A stretch of DNA of 21,813 nt from Novosphingobium sp. UBA6722. Its GTDB lineage: Bacteria; Pseudomonadota; Alphaproteobacteria; Sphingomonadales; Sphingomonadaceae. Below the pieces are notes generated by a model, which saw only the letters and a program-made list of their open reading frames with translations, was not told where the DNA came from and ran no database searches. The stretch's first letter is position 1; the number at the start of each line of letters is the position of its first letter. The stretch is taken from assembly GCA_002454125.1 (NCBI GenBank), contig DKII01000126.1, positions 7,206 to 29,018 of the forward strand, written 5' to 3'. Made by a program: the position numbers and the translations under genes. Shown piece after piece: positions 6,662-15,350 of the stretch.

Positions 6662-8590
6662 CTACTTCAGCAGGTGCTGCTGCCAGAACTGCAGTTCGGT
6701 CCAGAACTGATAGTCCTGGTTTTCCTTCTTCCCGAAGCCATGGCCTTCGTTGAGGCCAACCAGGTGCCAGGCGGTGCGGCCTTTGGCCCGGACCGCAGCG
6801 ACCATTTGGTCGGCCTCGCTCTTGGGCACGCGCGGGTCGTTGCCGCCGGTTACCACCAGCAGCGGGATCGACAGCTTGTCGACGCTGGTCAGCGGCGAGA
6901 TTTCCAGCAGCTTGGCGCGCTGCTTGGGATCGCGCTCGTCACCATATTCCACCCGGCGCAGGTCGCGGCGGTAGGACTGGGTGTTTTCCAGGAAGGTGAC
7001 GAAGTTGCTGATCGCGACGATGCAGTCGGCCGCCTTGAAGCGGTCACCATAACGGATCGCGCTGGCATAACACATGTAGCCACCATAGGACCCGCCGCGC
7101 ACGGCCATCCGGCCAGCATCGATCCCGGCATCGCCCTGCAGCCGATCCAGGAAGGAGCCGATGTCCTTGACCGAATTCTCGCGCAGGAACGGCCCGTTAT
7201 CGAGGCTGACGAAGCGCTTGCCATAGCCAGTTGAACCGCGGACGTTGGGATAAAACACGGCGATGCCCTGCTCGTTCAGCAGGTAATTGGTCCGCCCGCG
7301 GAACCCCGGCGTGGACTGGCCTTCCGGCCCGCCATGGATATCAACGATCAACGGCCGCTTGCCGGGGAACTTGGCCGGATCGGGGCGATAGAGGAAGCCT
7401 GAGACCATCTCGCCATCAAAGCTTTTCACTTCGACCAATTCGGGTTCGACATTGCGGGTCGGATCAAGCCCGCCGGTTTCGCTTTCGGTCCAGCGCTTCA
7501 CGGCCAGGGTCTTGGGATCGACCGAGAAGGCATCGGTCGGCACCTTGGCGGAGGAGACGGTCAGGCCGATCTCGCCCCATGGCGCGATGTCGATCCCGCC
7601 GATGCCGCCGATCGGCAGGCCGGTGACTTCGCGGGACTGGCCGGTCTTGGGATCAAGCAGGCGGAGCTTGGAAATGCCGGCTTCGTTGACGGTGTAGGCG
7701 ATGAAGCTGCCGTCGGGGGCAATATCGAAGCTTTCGACATCCCACTTCGTTTCCGGGCTGCGCGCGGTGAACTTGCCAGTCTTGGGATCAAGCGTGCCGA
7801 GCCGCTGGAAGTCCGATCCCTCGTCGCTCGTTACCCACAGCGCGCCATCGGGGGCATACTTCGCCCCGCCATAGGAAATCGCCTTCTTGTGATCACCGAT
7901 CGGGGTGAGCTTGCTGGTGGCAAGATCGAGCAGATAGAGGTCGCTCTTCTGGACCGACTGGTAATTGCCGACCACGGCCGTGGCGTTCCCCGGGGCGAAA
8001 TCGGCAATGCCCCAACCGCCGCCCTTGACCTGCAGGACCAACTTGTTGCTGGCGGGATCGCGCGGGTCGATCACATAGAGGTCCGAATCCGCGCCGTTGC
8101 GGCGGGTCGATGAATAGCCCAGCAGCTTGCCGTCAGCCGAGACGGCGTTGATCTCGTTGCGGCTCTTGCCGTCGGTGAGCAAGTTCAGCCGGCCGTCCTT
8201 CAAGGTGTAGAGCTGCCAGAACTCGTTGCCACCCACATCCTTGCGGACCACCAAGGTGCCGTCATTGGGCATATAGACCCCGCCCAGTGGTTCGGCTTCG
8301 AAGCTGATCTGGCGGCGGGCCATGCCGGGCGCGGCAACGGTGTGGAGCTGGGCGACATTGCCGAAGCGGGTCGAAACCAGCATCGCCTTGGTGTTCGGAT
8401 CCCAGTCAACGAAACTGGCGGTGCGGAACTCCATGTAGGGCCGCGTCGCCTCGACCAGCGCCATGGGCACGGACGGAACGCCGTCGGCTTCGATCGCGGC
8501 CGGCTTGGGGGCGACCGGCGCGGCGTTTTGCGCAGCGGCGGGAACGAGGGGGAGGGCAAAGGCCGAAAGGCCAAGCAGGATCTTGCGCAT
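6662..8590 (-). CDS. exported S9 family serine peptidase (prolyl oligopeptidase-like / acyl-aminoacyl peptidase type)
   Basis: The 642-residue protein starts with a signal peptide (MRKILLGLSAFALPLVPAAA, cut near residue 20), so it acts in the periplasm. Residues about 50-380 form a beta-propeller with repeated strands (ELVEVKS follows it). Residues about 395-642 are the alpha/beta-hydrolase domain. The catalytic triad is visible: Ser501 in GGSYGGYM, Asp585 in TGGNDPRVP and His617 in NEGHGFG. Such enzymes trim short peptides; the precise specificity is not evident. The gene is convergent with wrbA and divergent from the NTF2-GNAT-amidohydrolase operon. The ribosome site is weak (AGGG about 14 bases upstream), but the signal peptide supports the ATG at 8590. 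Confidence 0.95.
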   Translation of the reverse strand: MRKILLGLSAFALPLVPAAAQNAAPVAPKPAAIEADGVPSVPMALVEATRPYMEFRTASFVDWDPNTKAMLVSTRFGNVAQLHTVAAPGMARRQISFEAEPLGGVYMPNDGTLVVRKDVGGNEFWQLYTLKDGRLNLLTDGKSRNEINAVSADGKLLGYSSTRRNGADSDLYVIDPRDPASNKLVLQVKGGGWGIADFAPGNATAVVGNYQSVQKSDLYLLDLATSKLTPIGDHKKAISYGGAKYAPDGALWVTSDEGSDFQRLGTLDPKTGKFTARSPETKWDVESFDIAPDGSFIAYTVNEAGISKLRLLDPKTGQSREVTGLPIGGIGGIDIAPWGEIGLTVSSAKVPTDAFSVDPKTLAVKRWTESETGGLDPTRNVEPELVEVKSFDGEMVSGFLYRPDPAKFPGKRPLIVDIHGGPEGQSTPGFRGRTNYLLNEQGIAVFYPNVRGSTGYGKRFVSLDNGPFLRENSVKDIGSFLDRLQGDAGIDAGRMAVRGGSYGGYMCYASAIRYGDRFKAADCIVAISNFVTFLENTQSYRRDLRRVEYGDERDPKQRAKLLEISPLTSVDKLSIPLLVVTGGNDPRVPKSEADQMVAAVRAKGRTAWHLVGLNEGHGFGKKENQDYQFWTELQFWQQHLLK

Positions 8591-8621
8591 GAGTGGAAGG
8601 CATCCCTGTTATGTGTGATGG

Positions 8622-8639
8622 CAGCAGGTTGGCCTGCTG
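8622..8639. repeat. short hairpin in the divergent spacer before the S9 peptidase
   Basis: CAGCAGG (8622-8628) pairs with CCTGCTG (8633-8639) around a TTGG loop, about 32 bases upstream of the S9 peptidase start. It may be a leader hairpin or an operator; there is no further support. I see nothing else clear in the 136-base spacer 8591-8726 apart from the AAGGAG ribosome site (8711-8716) of the next gene. Confidence 0.3.
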
Positions 8640-8726
8640 GGCGTGCGCATTCAACCGCGAAATCGACCAACCGCTGACAAGCGCCCCGCGATCGGTTAGG
8701 CGCGCAGCAAAAGGAGCCCTCTGCCG

Positions 8727-9137
8727 ATGAGCCAGACTGCCGCGCTTGCCCTGCTGAACCGCTATTACACCGCCTTCAACTCAGGTGACTGGGAGGGCAT
8801 GCTCGCCTGCCTGAGCGACGACGTTGCCCACGATATCAACCAGGGTGCGCGGCAGGTGGGCAAGGCTGCTTTCCGCACGTTCCTGGCGCACATGGAGCGC
8901 TGCTATGCCGAGCAGCTCAAGGACCTGGTACTGATGGCGAGCGCGGATGGCTCGCGTGGCAGCGCCGAGTTTGTGGTGCACGGGCAATACCTCGCTACTG
9001 AAGAGGGTCTGCCTGAGGCGATGGGCCAGCGCTATGTCTTGCCCGCCGGAGCCTTCTTCGCCATCGAAAATGACCTGATTTCCCGGGTCACCGTCTACTA
9101 CAACCTCGCTGACTGGGAAGCGCAGGTGATCGGGTGA
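8727..9137 (+). CDS. NTF2/SnoaL-like protein (ketosteroid isomerase-related)
   Basis: The 136-residue single-domain protein resembles the cone-shaped NTF2-like fold of SnoaL and ketosteroid-isomerase relatives. The first helix is ALALLNRYYTAFNSGDWEGMLACLSDDVAHDI, followed by a GK..FR..L..M helix and strands ending ISRVTVYYNLADW. This family binds small hydrophobic ligands or catalyses isomerisations, but many members have no known role, and steroid activity should not be assumed. The ATG has an AAGGAG ribosome site 10 bases upstream. Its TGA overlaps the GTG start of the acetyltransferase gene by 4 bases, so it opens a tightly coupled operon with the acetyltransferase and the amidohydrolase. 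Confidence 0.85.
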   Translation: MSQTAALALLNRYYTAFNSGDWEGMLACLSDDVAHDINQGARQVGKAAFRTFLAHMERCYAEQLKDLVLMASADGSRGSAEFVVHGQYLATEEGLPEAMGQRYVLPAGAFFAIENDLISRVTVYYNLADWEAQVIG

Positions 9138-9721
9138 ACATTGCCGTCCGCCCGCTGACCGGGGCGGCGCTGCAGGCCGCCCTGCCAGATCTGGCGCGAC
9201 TGCGGATCGCGGTCTTTGCCGCCTGGCCCTATCTCTATGCCGGCAGCGAGGATTACGAGCGCGAATACCTGGCCGAGTTTACGGCTGCGGCGGATGCGGT
9301 GCTGGTCGCCGCCTATGATGGCGAACGGATTGTCGGAGCGGCTACAGCATCACCGCTGATCGCGCAGGATGATTATATCCGCGCACCTTTCGTGGCGGCG
9401 GGAATTGATCCGGCCGGCGTGTTCTATTTCGGCGAAAGCGTGCTGCTGCCGGACTACCGCGGGCAGGGCATCGGCCATGCCTTTTTCGATCACCGCGAGG
9501 CGGCTGCGAAGGCCTGGGGTGCCAGCCACGCCAGCTTCTGCGCGGTTGTGCGGCCGCCGGATCACCCGGCCCGCCCGGCGGACTATGTCCCGCTCGATGC
9601 CTTCTGGACGAAGCGCGGTTATGCCCCGGTGGCGGGCCTGGTCGGCAGCTTTGCCTGGCAAGACCACGGCGAGACGGAAGAGACCGCCAAGCCGATGCAA
9701 TACTGGATGCGCGAACTATGA
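9134..9721 (+). CDS. GNAT family N-acetyltransferase
   Basis: The 195-residue protein has a GNAT fold. The acetyl-CoA pyrophosphate loop is in YRGQGIGHAFF (about residues 109-119, the Q/R-x-x-G-x-G motif), preceded by the strand GVFYFGESVLLPDY. The start is GTG, overlapping the upstream stop as GTGA, and its end overlaps the next ATG as ATGA; both imply translational coupling. The substrate is unknown, probably a small amine or amino-acid-like molecule. Fusions of a GNAT domain with a carbon-nitrogen hydrolase exist in other bacteria (YhcX of Bacillus subtilis, from memory), which supports a joint role with the next gene. Confidence 0.9.
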   Translation: MNIAVRPLTGAALQAALPDLARLRIAVFAAWPYLYAGSEDYEREYLAEFTAAADAVLVAAYDGERIVGAATASPLIAQDDYIRAPFVAAGIDPAGVFYFGESVLLPDYRGQGIGHAFFDHREAAAKAWGASHASFCAVVRPPDHPARPADYVPLDAFWTKRGYAPVAGLVGSFAWQDHGETEETAKPMQYWMREL

Positions 9722-10614
9722 CCCGCTTCACCATCGCCGCCGCGCAGTATCCAATTGAGGCGCTGGCCAGTTGGGCGGCTTACGAAGCCAAGCTGACTGG
9801 TTGGGTCGAAGCCGCCGCAGCGGGTGGTGCCGCGCTGGCGGTCTTTCCCGAATATGGCGCGATGGAACTGGCCTCGCTTGATCCGGCGACGATGGGGGAT
9901 CTGACCGGCTCGCTAGCCTCGATTTCGGCATTGCTGCCGCAGGTCGATGCACTGCACGCGCGGCTGGCAGCGCAGCATGGCCTCCATATCCTGGCTGCCT
10001 CCGCGCCGTGCGAAGTGGAGCAGGGGCGTTTCGTCAACCGCGCCCGACTGTTCACGCCCGGTGGCAGGATCGGCGTGCAGGACAAGCTGGTCATGACCCG
10101 CTTCGAGCGTGAGGAATGGGGCGTCAGCGCGGGCGGACCGCTGCGGCTGTTCGATACCGCGCTCGGCCGGATCGGAATTAACATCTGCTATGACAGCGAG
10201 TTTCCGCTGCTGGCCCGCGCTCAGGTTGAGGCGGGCATGGAACTGCTGCTGGTGCCAAGCTGCACCGAGGCACTGCATGGCTATTGGCGCGTCCGGCTGG
10301 GGGCCCAGGCGCGGGCGCTGGAGGGGCAGTGCTATGCCATCCACAGCCCGACCGTGGGGCAGGCCGACTGGTCTCCCGCAGTCGACAGCAACCGCGGCGC
10401 GGCAGCGATCTATGGCCCGCCGGACCGCGGCTTCCCCGACAGCGGCGTAGTGGCCCTGGGTGAACTGGACCAGCCGCAGTGGCTGTTCGCCGAGGTCGAC
10501 CTGGCCCGGGTCGCCGCGCTGCGCGCCGATGGCGCCGTACTCAACGCCCGCCACTGGACCGAGCAGCCGGGCGGAGACGCGCTGCCTTCGGTGGAGATTG
10601 TGGACTTGCGCTAA
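9718..10614 (+). CDS. carbon-nitrogen hydrolase (nitrilase superfamily amidohydrolase)
   Basis: The 298-residue cytoplasmic enzyme hydrolyses a C-N bond, most likely an amide. The nitrilase-superfamily triad is present: Glu45 in VFPEYGAME, Lys123 in QDKLVMTRFE and Cys157 in NICYDSEFP. Strands and the second shell (LLLVPSCTEALHGYWRVRLGA, ALEGQCYAIHSPTVG) fit the family. Length is usual. The start ATG overlaps the acetyltransferase stop (ATGA). Its relatives include omega-amidases, N-carbamoyl hydrolases and the hydrolase half of GNAT-hydrolase fusions; I favour the last. The dacB-type gene begins 26 bases downstream and may share the transcript. Confidence 0.93.
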   Translation: MTRFTIAAAQYPIEALASWAAYEAKLTGWVEAAAAGGAALAVFPEYGAMELASLDPATMGDLTGSLASISALLPQVDALHARLAAQHGLHILAASAPCEVEQGRFVNRARLFTPGGRIGVQDKLVMTRFEREEWGVSAGGPLRLFDTALGRIGINICYDSEFPLLARAQVEAGMELLLVPSCTEALHGYWRVRLGAQARALEGQCYAIHSPTVGQADWSPAVDSNRGAAAIYGPPDRGFPDSGVVALGELDQPQWLFAEVDLARVAALRADGAVLNARHWTEQPGGDALPSVEIVDLR

Positions 10615-10640
10615 ACGCCTGACGCGGGCAGCTTTCGGCG

Positions 10641-12089
10641 ATGCGTTTGCTAATCCTCGCCGCCGCCCTGCTGGTCGCCGCGCCCGCACTCGCGGACGCT
10701 CCGCCAGCGCAGCCAACCGCACCGGCGGGCCTGAAGCAACAGGTCGAAGCGATCCTTGCCATGGCGCCGCAAGGCACGCGCTGGGGTGTGTTGGTGACCG
10801 ACGCCAGCGGCCGCGAGGTCGTCAGCATCGATCCGGACAAGCGCTTCATCCCGGCATCGAACACCAAACTGTTCACCACGGCGGTGGCGCTTTGGAAGCT
10901 CCCCTATGGGGTGCCGGGCACCCGCGTCCGGCTCGATCCGGGAGCGAAGGGACGGCAGGATGTCGTGCTGATCGGGCGCGGCGATCCCCGGTTGTCCAGC
11001 GCATCGGATTGCAAGGGCAATTGCCTGAGTGTGTTGGCCGATGCAGTGGCAAAGGAGGCCCGCAGCGTCCGCAATGTCATCGGTGATGCCACTCTGTTCC
11101 CTGACCAGCGCTGGTCACCCGGGATGAGCTGGAACAACATCGGTACCGATTCCGGCACCGCCATTTCGGCCTTGAGCCTCGATGACAACGAACTGCCGAT
11201 TGTGGTGGCGCCGACGAAGCCGGGTCAGCCACCCGTCATTATGGTTTCGCCCTATCTCACGCTGATCAACGAGGCTGAAACCGTCGCTGCCGGCCCGCGT
11301 GCGCTGAATTTCGAGATCAAGGTCAACAGCCGGGTCTTGCGGGTCTACGGGCGGATCCCCGTGGGCGACCCCTATCGCGACCGGCTGGGGATTGACGATC
11401 CGGCGCACTATGCAGCCTGGACCTTCAAGCGGATGCTGGCTGAGCGCGGGGTACGGGTGAGGGGGGAGGCAATCTCGCGCTACCGCCCGGTCGGGATCGA
11501 CGACGGACCGGAACAGCGCCTTCCTGTGTTGGCAACCGTGCATCCCGACGATCTTGCCGCGATCATTCCGACGTCGCTTTTGGAGGACATCACCATCATC
11601 AACAAGGTCAGCCAGAATCTGCACTCCGAGATTTTGCTCCGCCGGGTTGGTCTGGAGAGCGGAGACGGATCGCTGCGAAATGGGGCCGCGGCGATCCAGA
11701 CCATGCTGGCCGCGATCGGCATCCCGCGCGCCGGATACGACTTCGCCGATGGCTCGGGCATGTCGACCTACAACCGCATCTCCCCGCGCGCGGCCGTGGC
11801 TCTGCTGCGCTGGACTCAAAGCCAACCCTGGGCGGCGGAGTACCGCGCATCGCTGCCCATTGGCGGGGTTGATGGCACTTTGCGCCGCCGCTTTGCGGGC
11901 ACGCCGCTGGCGGGCAAGATCTTCGCCAAGACCGGCACGCTCAATGCCACCAATGCCCTATCGGGCTGGATGATCGGCGCGAGCGGGCGAGAGCTGACTT
12001 TCTCGATCATTGCCAATGACGTACCCGATGGCACAAGCGTGCTGGCAACCATGGACAGCGTGCTTGTGGAGATCGCCGCGCAAAATTGA
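10641..12089 (+). CDS. dacB: D-alanyl-D-alanine carboxypeptidase/endopeptidase, class C PBP (PBP4 type)
   Basis: The 482-residue periplasmic enzyme trims or cleaves peptidoglycan cross-links. The signal peptide is MRLLILAAALLVAAPALA. The three penicillin-binding motifs are present and correctly spaced: SxxK at Ser73-Lys76 (PASNTKL), SxN at Ser324-Asn326 (SQN) and KTG at 430-432 (FAKTGTLNA). The large insertion between SxxK and SxN is typical of PBP4 (S13 family), and length matches. The ribosome site is weak, consistent with translation coupled to the amidohydrolase gene 26 bases upstream. A link with that operon could mean recycling of wall-derived compounds, but this is guesswork. Confidence 0.94.
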   Translation: MRLLILAAALLVAAPALADAPPAQPTAPAGLKQQVEAILAMAPQGTRWGVLVTDASGREVVSIDPDKRFIPASNTKLFTTAVALWKLPYGVPGTRVRLDPGAKGRQDVVLIGRGDPRLSSASDCKGNCLSVLADAVAKEARSVRNVIGDATLFPDQRWSPGMSWNNIGTDSGTAISALSLDDNELPIVVAPTKPGQPPVIMVSPYLTLINEAETVAAGPRALNFEIKVNSRVLRVYGRIPVGDPYRDRLGIDDPAHYAAWTFKRMLAERGVRVRGEAISRYRPVGIDDGPEQRLPVLATVHPDDLAAIIPTSLLEDITIINKVSQNLHSEILLRRVGLESGDGSLRNGAAAIQTMLAAIGIPRAGYDFADGSGMSTYNRISPRAAVALLRWTQSQPWAAEYRASLPIGGVDGTLRRRFAGTPLAGKIFAKTGTLNATNALSGWMIGASGRELTFSIIANDVPDGTSVLATMDSVLVEIAAQN

Positions 12090-12098
12090 ACGGACTTT

Positions 12099-12120
12099 CA
12101 TGTTGCAGCTTGGCAACATG
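12099..12120. promoter_or_regulatory. 8+8 bp inverted repeat upstream of TonB-dependent receptor 2 (operator-like)
   Basis: CATGTTGC (12099-12106) and GCAACATG (12113-12120) form a perfect inverted repeat around a 6-base spacer, 10 bases after the dacB stop and about 100 before the receptor ATG. No T-run follows, so it does not look like an intrinsic terminator. The shape and position suit a repressor or activator site for the receptor. The binding protein is unknown, and no regulator gene lies beside it. Confidence 0.42.
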
Positions 12121-12127
12121 CCCAGAA

Positions 12128-12175
12128 CTTCCACCGGTTGTTGGAAGCGTCCTCTTTCGCAACGAAAAACTTGCG
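12128..12175. repeat. two more short inverted repeats before TonB-dependent receptor 2
   Basis: CTTCCA (12128-12133) pairs with TGGAAG (12142-12147), and CGCAA (12158-12162) pairs with TTGCG (12171-12175). GCAAC/GTTGC recurs at 12102-12106, 12113-12117 and 12159-12163. These may be extra binding sites or leader structure. A further small hairpin, CTGCC-ACAG-GGCAG (12192-12205), lies just before the ribosome site AAGGGGG (12211-12217). No confident promoter was found. Confidence 0.25.
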
Positions 12176-12222
12176 TTAGTCTGGACAGGTTCTGCCACAG
12201 GGCAGCCGCCAAGGGGGTTATC

Positions 12223-15200
12223 ATGATCGCACGAAATCTGACTCGCATCGTTCTGTCGAGCGGCGTGGCGCTGGGCGCGCTCGCAACCCCGGCGCTGGCG
12301 CAGGATGCGCCCGACATCACGGGCAACGCGCAGGATTCGGCCAGCGAAAGCGGCGCCATCGTGGTGACCGGATCCCGCATCAAGCAGGACCCGGCCAAGA
12401 GCGCGCTGCCGCTGCAGATCATCACCACCGATGACCTGAGCCGCGAAGGGATCAGCAATCCGGAACAGCTGATCTCGTTCCTTGCCGCGAATGGCAACGG
12501 CGCGGACAACCTCGCCTCGAACTCTGACGTGGTGACCGGCGCGGCGCGCGGCACCAATGGCCTGTCCTCGGCCAACCTGCGCGGGCAGGGCGCTTCCTCG
12601 ACCCTCGTCCTGCTCAACGGCCGCCGCGTGGCGGCGCATGGCCTGTCGGGCTCGGCAGTTGACGTGAACCAGGTGCCGCTGGCCGCGATCGAGCGGGTCG
12701 AAGTGCTCAAGGACGGCGCCTCGGCGATTTACGGTACCGACGCGATCGGCGGGGTGATCAACTTCATCACCAAGAAGAACTTCAAGGGCATTGTCGCCAA
12801 CGGCTTCGTTGACATCACCGAGGAAGGCGACGCGCCGATCTACCGCGTTTCGGGCACCGCCGGCTGGGGTGATCTCGACGAGCAGGGCTTCAACGTGATG
12901 GCCGCCGTCAGCAAGAGCTGGAACGGCGCGCTGTTCGGCAAGGACCGCGATTTCGTCAACGGCAACCAGCCCAATCGCGGCCTCTCGATCGATACCCGCG
13001 GCACGCCGATCGCGACGGCCTTCCCGATCAACGCCACGGCGGCAGGTATCGGCATTACCCAGGGCGGCACGCTGCTGGGCAATGCCACCGGCACGCTCAC
13101 CAATCTCACCGTCGGCGGCGTGCGGATGAGCGGCGGGGTCAACATCCTTGATCTGCCGGGCGGCGCAGGCTGCGGCACGATGGACGGCGGCATGGCCTAT
13201 GACGAAGTGTTGTGGAACACGCCGGGCGCGGCCTATGCCTGCGCCTGGGACACTGGCCGCGCCGCCACGCTGCAGCAACCGATCGACACGCTGACCTTCT
13301 ATGGCCGGGCCACGGCCAAGTTCGGCGATCATGAGCTCTACGCCGAGGTGACCGGGTCAAAGGCCCATTCGAAGAAGATCTTCTCGAACAACCAGTACAC
13401 CTCGAACAACACTTCGCTGCCGATCGCCTATCCGCTCAATTCGCTCACCGCCGCGACCTACAACACGGTCTACGATCAGCTCGCCGCCTTCCTGCCCGGG
13501 ATCGGCGCGGTGGGCGACCGGACGGTCGACAATGTTGGCCGATATGGACTGCCGATCACCTTCCGCTGGCGCTGCACCTCGTGCGGCCCGCGCGAGTATG
13601 AGACCGATACCAAGACCTTCCGCACAGCTATCGGCCTCGAAGGTCCGATCGGCGGAAGCTGGGAATACCGGATCGGCGGGTCCTATGCCGAAAGCCAGGC
13701 CACTTCGGTGCTGGGCCAGGGCTACCACTTCCGCGGGGTGCATTCGACCAATGCCAACGCCGTCGCCTCGGGCACCGGCGCGACACTGGCAGGGCAGATC
13801 GACACCCGCGCGCCGACCGCGCCGGGCGCCAGCGCTCCCGGCATCGTCGGGCTGTTCAACAGCGGGATCATCAATCCGTTCTCGCTGGTGCAGACCCCGG
13901 CTGCGCTGGCCGCGCTTGAGGCGGTTTCGGCCAAGGGCACGCGGCTCTATGGCGGCAAGTACACGCTGTGGCAGGCCGATGCCTCGATCAGCGGCGAACT
14001 GTTCGAGCTGCCGGGCGGGATGGTCCAGGTGGCCGCCGGCGTCGACTATCGCCGCGAGGGTTACAGCTTCAACGGCTCTTCGGCGGCTGATCCGACGAAG
14101 TCGCCCGACATCTTCAACGTCGCGTTTGACAACGTGAACCAGCTGAACGGCGTCCACCGTGATGTGAAGGCGGCCTATGCCGAAGTGCTGGTGCCGGTGG
14201 TCGACATGTTCGAGCTGACCGGCGCAATCCGCGTCGACGATTACACCGGCTTCGGCAGCACGGTGAATCCCAAGTTCACCGCCAAGTTCCAGCCGGTCGA
14301 CTGGCTCATGGCCCGCGCTTCCTATGGCACCGGCTTCCGGGTGCCGACCTTCAACCAGATCTTCAACGGTGTGACCCAGTCGCCGAACCCGGGCAACTCG
14401 CTGACCGATCCGACCACCTGTCCCTCGGGCGGGGTGGTGAACGTGACCCCGGGCTGCACCGCGATCACGCCGGATTCGCTGAGCGGCGGCAACCTCAACC
14501 TCGGGCCGGAAACTTCGAAGCAGTACAGCTTTGGCCTGGTGCTGCGCCCGACGCCGCGGATCAGCCTTTCGGCGGATTACTGGAACATCGCAGTCGATAA
14601 CGTGATCGGCACGATCACCATTCCGCAGCTGTTCGCCAATATCGCCGCATTCCCGGAACGGATCACCCGCACCGCCGGCGTGATCAGCCTGGTTGACCTG
14701 CGCACCGGCAACTTCGGTTCGCGCAGGACCAGCGGGATCGACTTCTCGGGTCGTGCGGCCTTTGATGCCATGGCCGGCACGCTGTCAGCCGGGTTCGATG
14801 GCACCTTGCTGATCGAGAAGAAGGAAAAGCTGCTCCCGAACCTGAACTACATCAACCTGCGCGGGGTCTTCTCGCTCTCGGGTGATCTGGGGCTCAAGTG
14901 GAAGCACAACGCCTGGATCAGCTATGCGAAGGACGATTTCACGCTGACCTTCTCGCAGATCTTCCGCAACGGCTACCAGAACTTCGGCCTGCCCAACTCG
15001 CTGACCGGCCCGAACCTCAGCGCGACGCGGCCGGATTACAACCAGCAGGTCAAGGCCTACCAGATCTACAACCTGTCGATCTCCAAGAAGATCGAGGACC
15101 GGTTCATGATCACCCTGGGCGTCAAGAACATCTTCGATACCGATCCGCCGTTCGCCATCACATACGATAGCAACACCGGTGCCGGCAGCTCGTGGGAGCC

Positions 15201-15258
15201 GCGCGTGGCCGATCCGCGCGGGCGCTCGTTCACTCTGGCGGTCGAAACCAAGTTCTAA
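12223..15258 (+). CDS. TonB-dependent outer-membrane receptor 2
   Basis: The 1011-residue outer-membrane transporter has a signal peptide ending PALA (cut after residue 26), a TonB-box-like AIVVTGSRI (45-53), a plug at about 55-185 (LVLLNGRR, VEVLKDGASAIYGTDAIGG) and a barrel ending in Phe (VETKF). The ATG at 12223 is set by the signal peptide and the AAGGGGG ribosome site; the frame stays open to 12010 through the end of dacB, but that part reads as nonsense. Loop cysteines occur in pairs: 317/340, a CxxC at 451/454, and one near a PTTCPSGG...PGCTAI stretch. C-terminal LKN/LNIFDTDPPF matches receptor 1, so it is a paralogue. The ligand is unknown. The upstream palindrome and own terminator suggest a single-gene, separately controlled unit. 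Confidence 0.95.
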   Translation: MIARNLTRIVLSSGVALGALATPALAQDAPDITGNAQDSASESGAIVVTGSRIKQDPAKSALPLQIITTDDLSREGISNPEQLISFLAANGNGADNLASNSDVVTGAARGTNGLSSANLRGQGASSTLVLLNGRRVAAHGLSGSAVDVNQVPLAAIERVEVLKDGASAIYGTDAIGGVINFITKKNFKGIVANGFVDITEEGDAPIYRVSGTAGWGDLDEQGFNVMAAVSKSWNGALFGKDRDFVNGNQPNRGLSIDTRGTPIATAFPINATAAGIGITQGGTLLGNATGTLTNLTVGGVRMSGGVNILDLPGGAGCGTMDGGMAYDEVLWNTPGAAYACAWDTGRAATLQQPIDTLTFYGRATAKFGDHELYAEVTGSKAHSKKIFSNNQYTSNNTSLPIAYPLNSLTAATYNTVYDQLAAFLPGIGAVGDRTVDNVGRYGLPITFRWRCTSCGPREYETDTKTFRTAIGLEGPIGGSWEYRIGGSYAESQATSVLGQGYHFRGVHSTNANAVASGTGATLAGQIDTRAPTAPGASAPGIVGLFNSGIINPFSLVQTPAALAALEAVSAKGTRLYGGKYTLWQADASISGELFELPGGMVQVAAGVDYRREGYSFNGSSAADPTKSPDIFNVAFDNVNQLNGVHRDVKAAYAEVLVPVVDMFELTGAIRVDDYTGFGSTVNPKFTAKFQPVDWLMARASYGTGFRVPTFNQIFNGVTQSPNPGNSLTDPTTCPSGGVVNVTPGCTAITPDSLSGGNLNLGPETSKQYSFGLVLRPTPRISLSADYWNIAVDNVIGTITIPQLFANIAAFPERITRTAGVISLVDLRTGNFGSRRTSGIDFSGRAAFDAMAGTLSAGFDGTLLIEKKEKLLPNLNYINLRGVFSLSGDLGLKWKHNAWISYAKDDFTLTFSQIFRNGYQNFGLPNSLTGPNLSATRPDYNQQVKAYQIYNLSISKKIEDRFMITLGVKNIFDTDPPFAITYDSNTGAGSSWEPRVADPRGRSFTLAVETKF

Positions 15259-15282
15259 GTCTCGGTCATTCCGCACAACCAG

Positions 15283-15315
15283 GGGCGCGGTCGCAAGATC
15301 GCGCCCTTGTCTTTT
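15283..15315 (+). terminator. intrinsic terminator after TonB-dependent receptor 2
   Basis: A 10-bp stem (15283-15292 with 15297-15306, one G-U pair) is capped by a stable GCAA tetraloop and followed by TTGTCTTTT. It begins 24 bases after the stop, the same layout as the terminator after receptor 1. Confidence 0.9.
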
Positions 15316-15350
15316 ATGCGTAATGCACTGTTTTTGAGGTGTAATTCATC

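Noticed and set aside
6662..8590. Alternative reading of the S9 peptidase as a TolB-like propeller protein
   Set aside because: The propeller is present, but the complete Ser-Asp-His triad in a C-terminal hydrolase domain settles the peptidase family.
12007..13332. A 441-codon open frame on the minus strand opposite dacB and receptor 2
   Set aside because: Same shadow effect; no motifs, and it crosses the intergenic palindromes and the start of the receptor gene.
13357..14157. A 266-codon minus-strand frame inside receptor 2
   Set aside because: Low-complexity Arg/Gly/Ala composition and no recognisable fold; antisense shadow.
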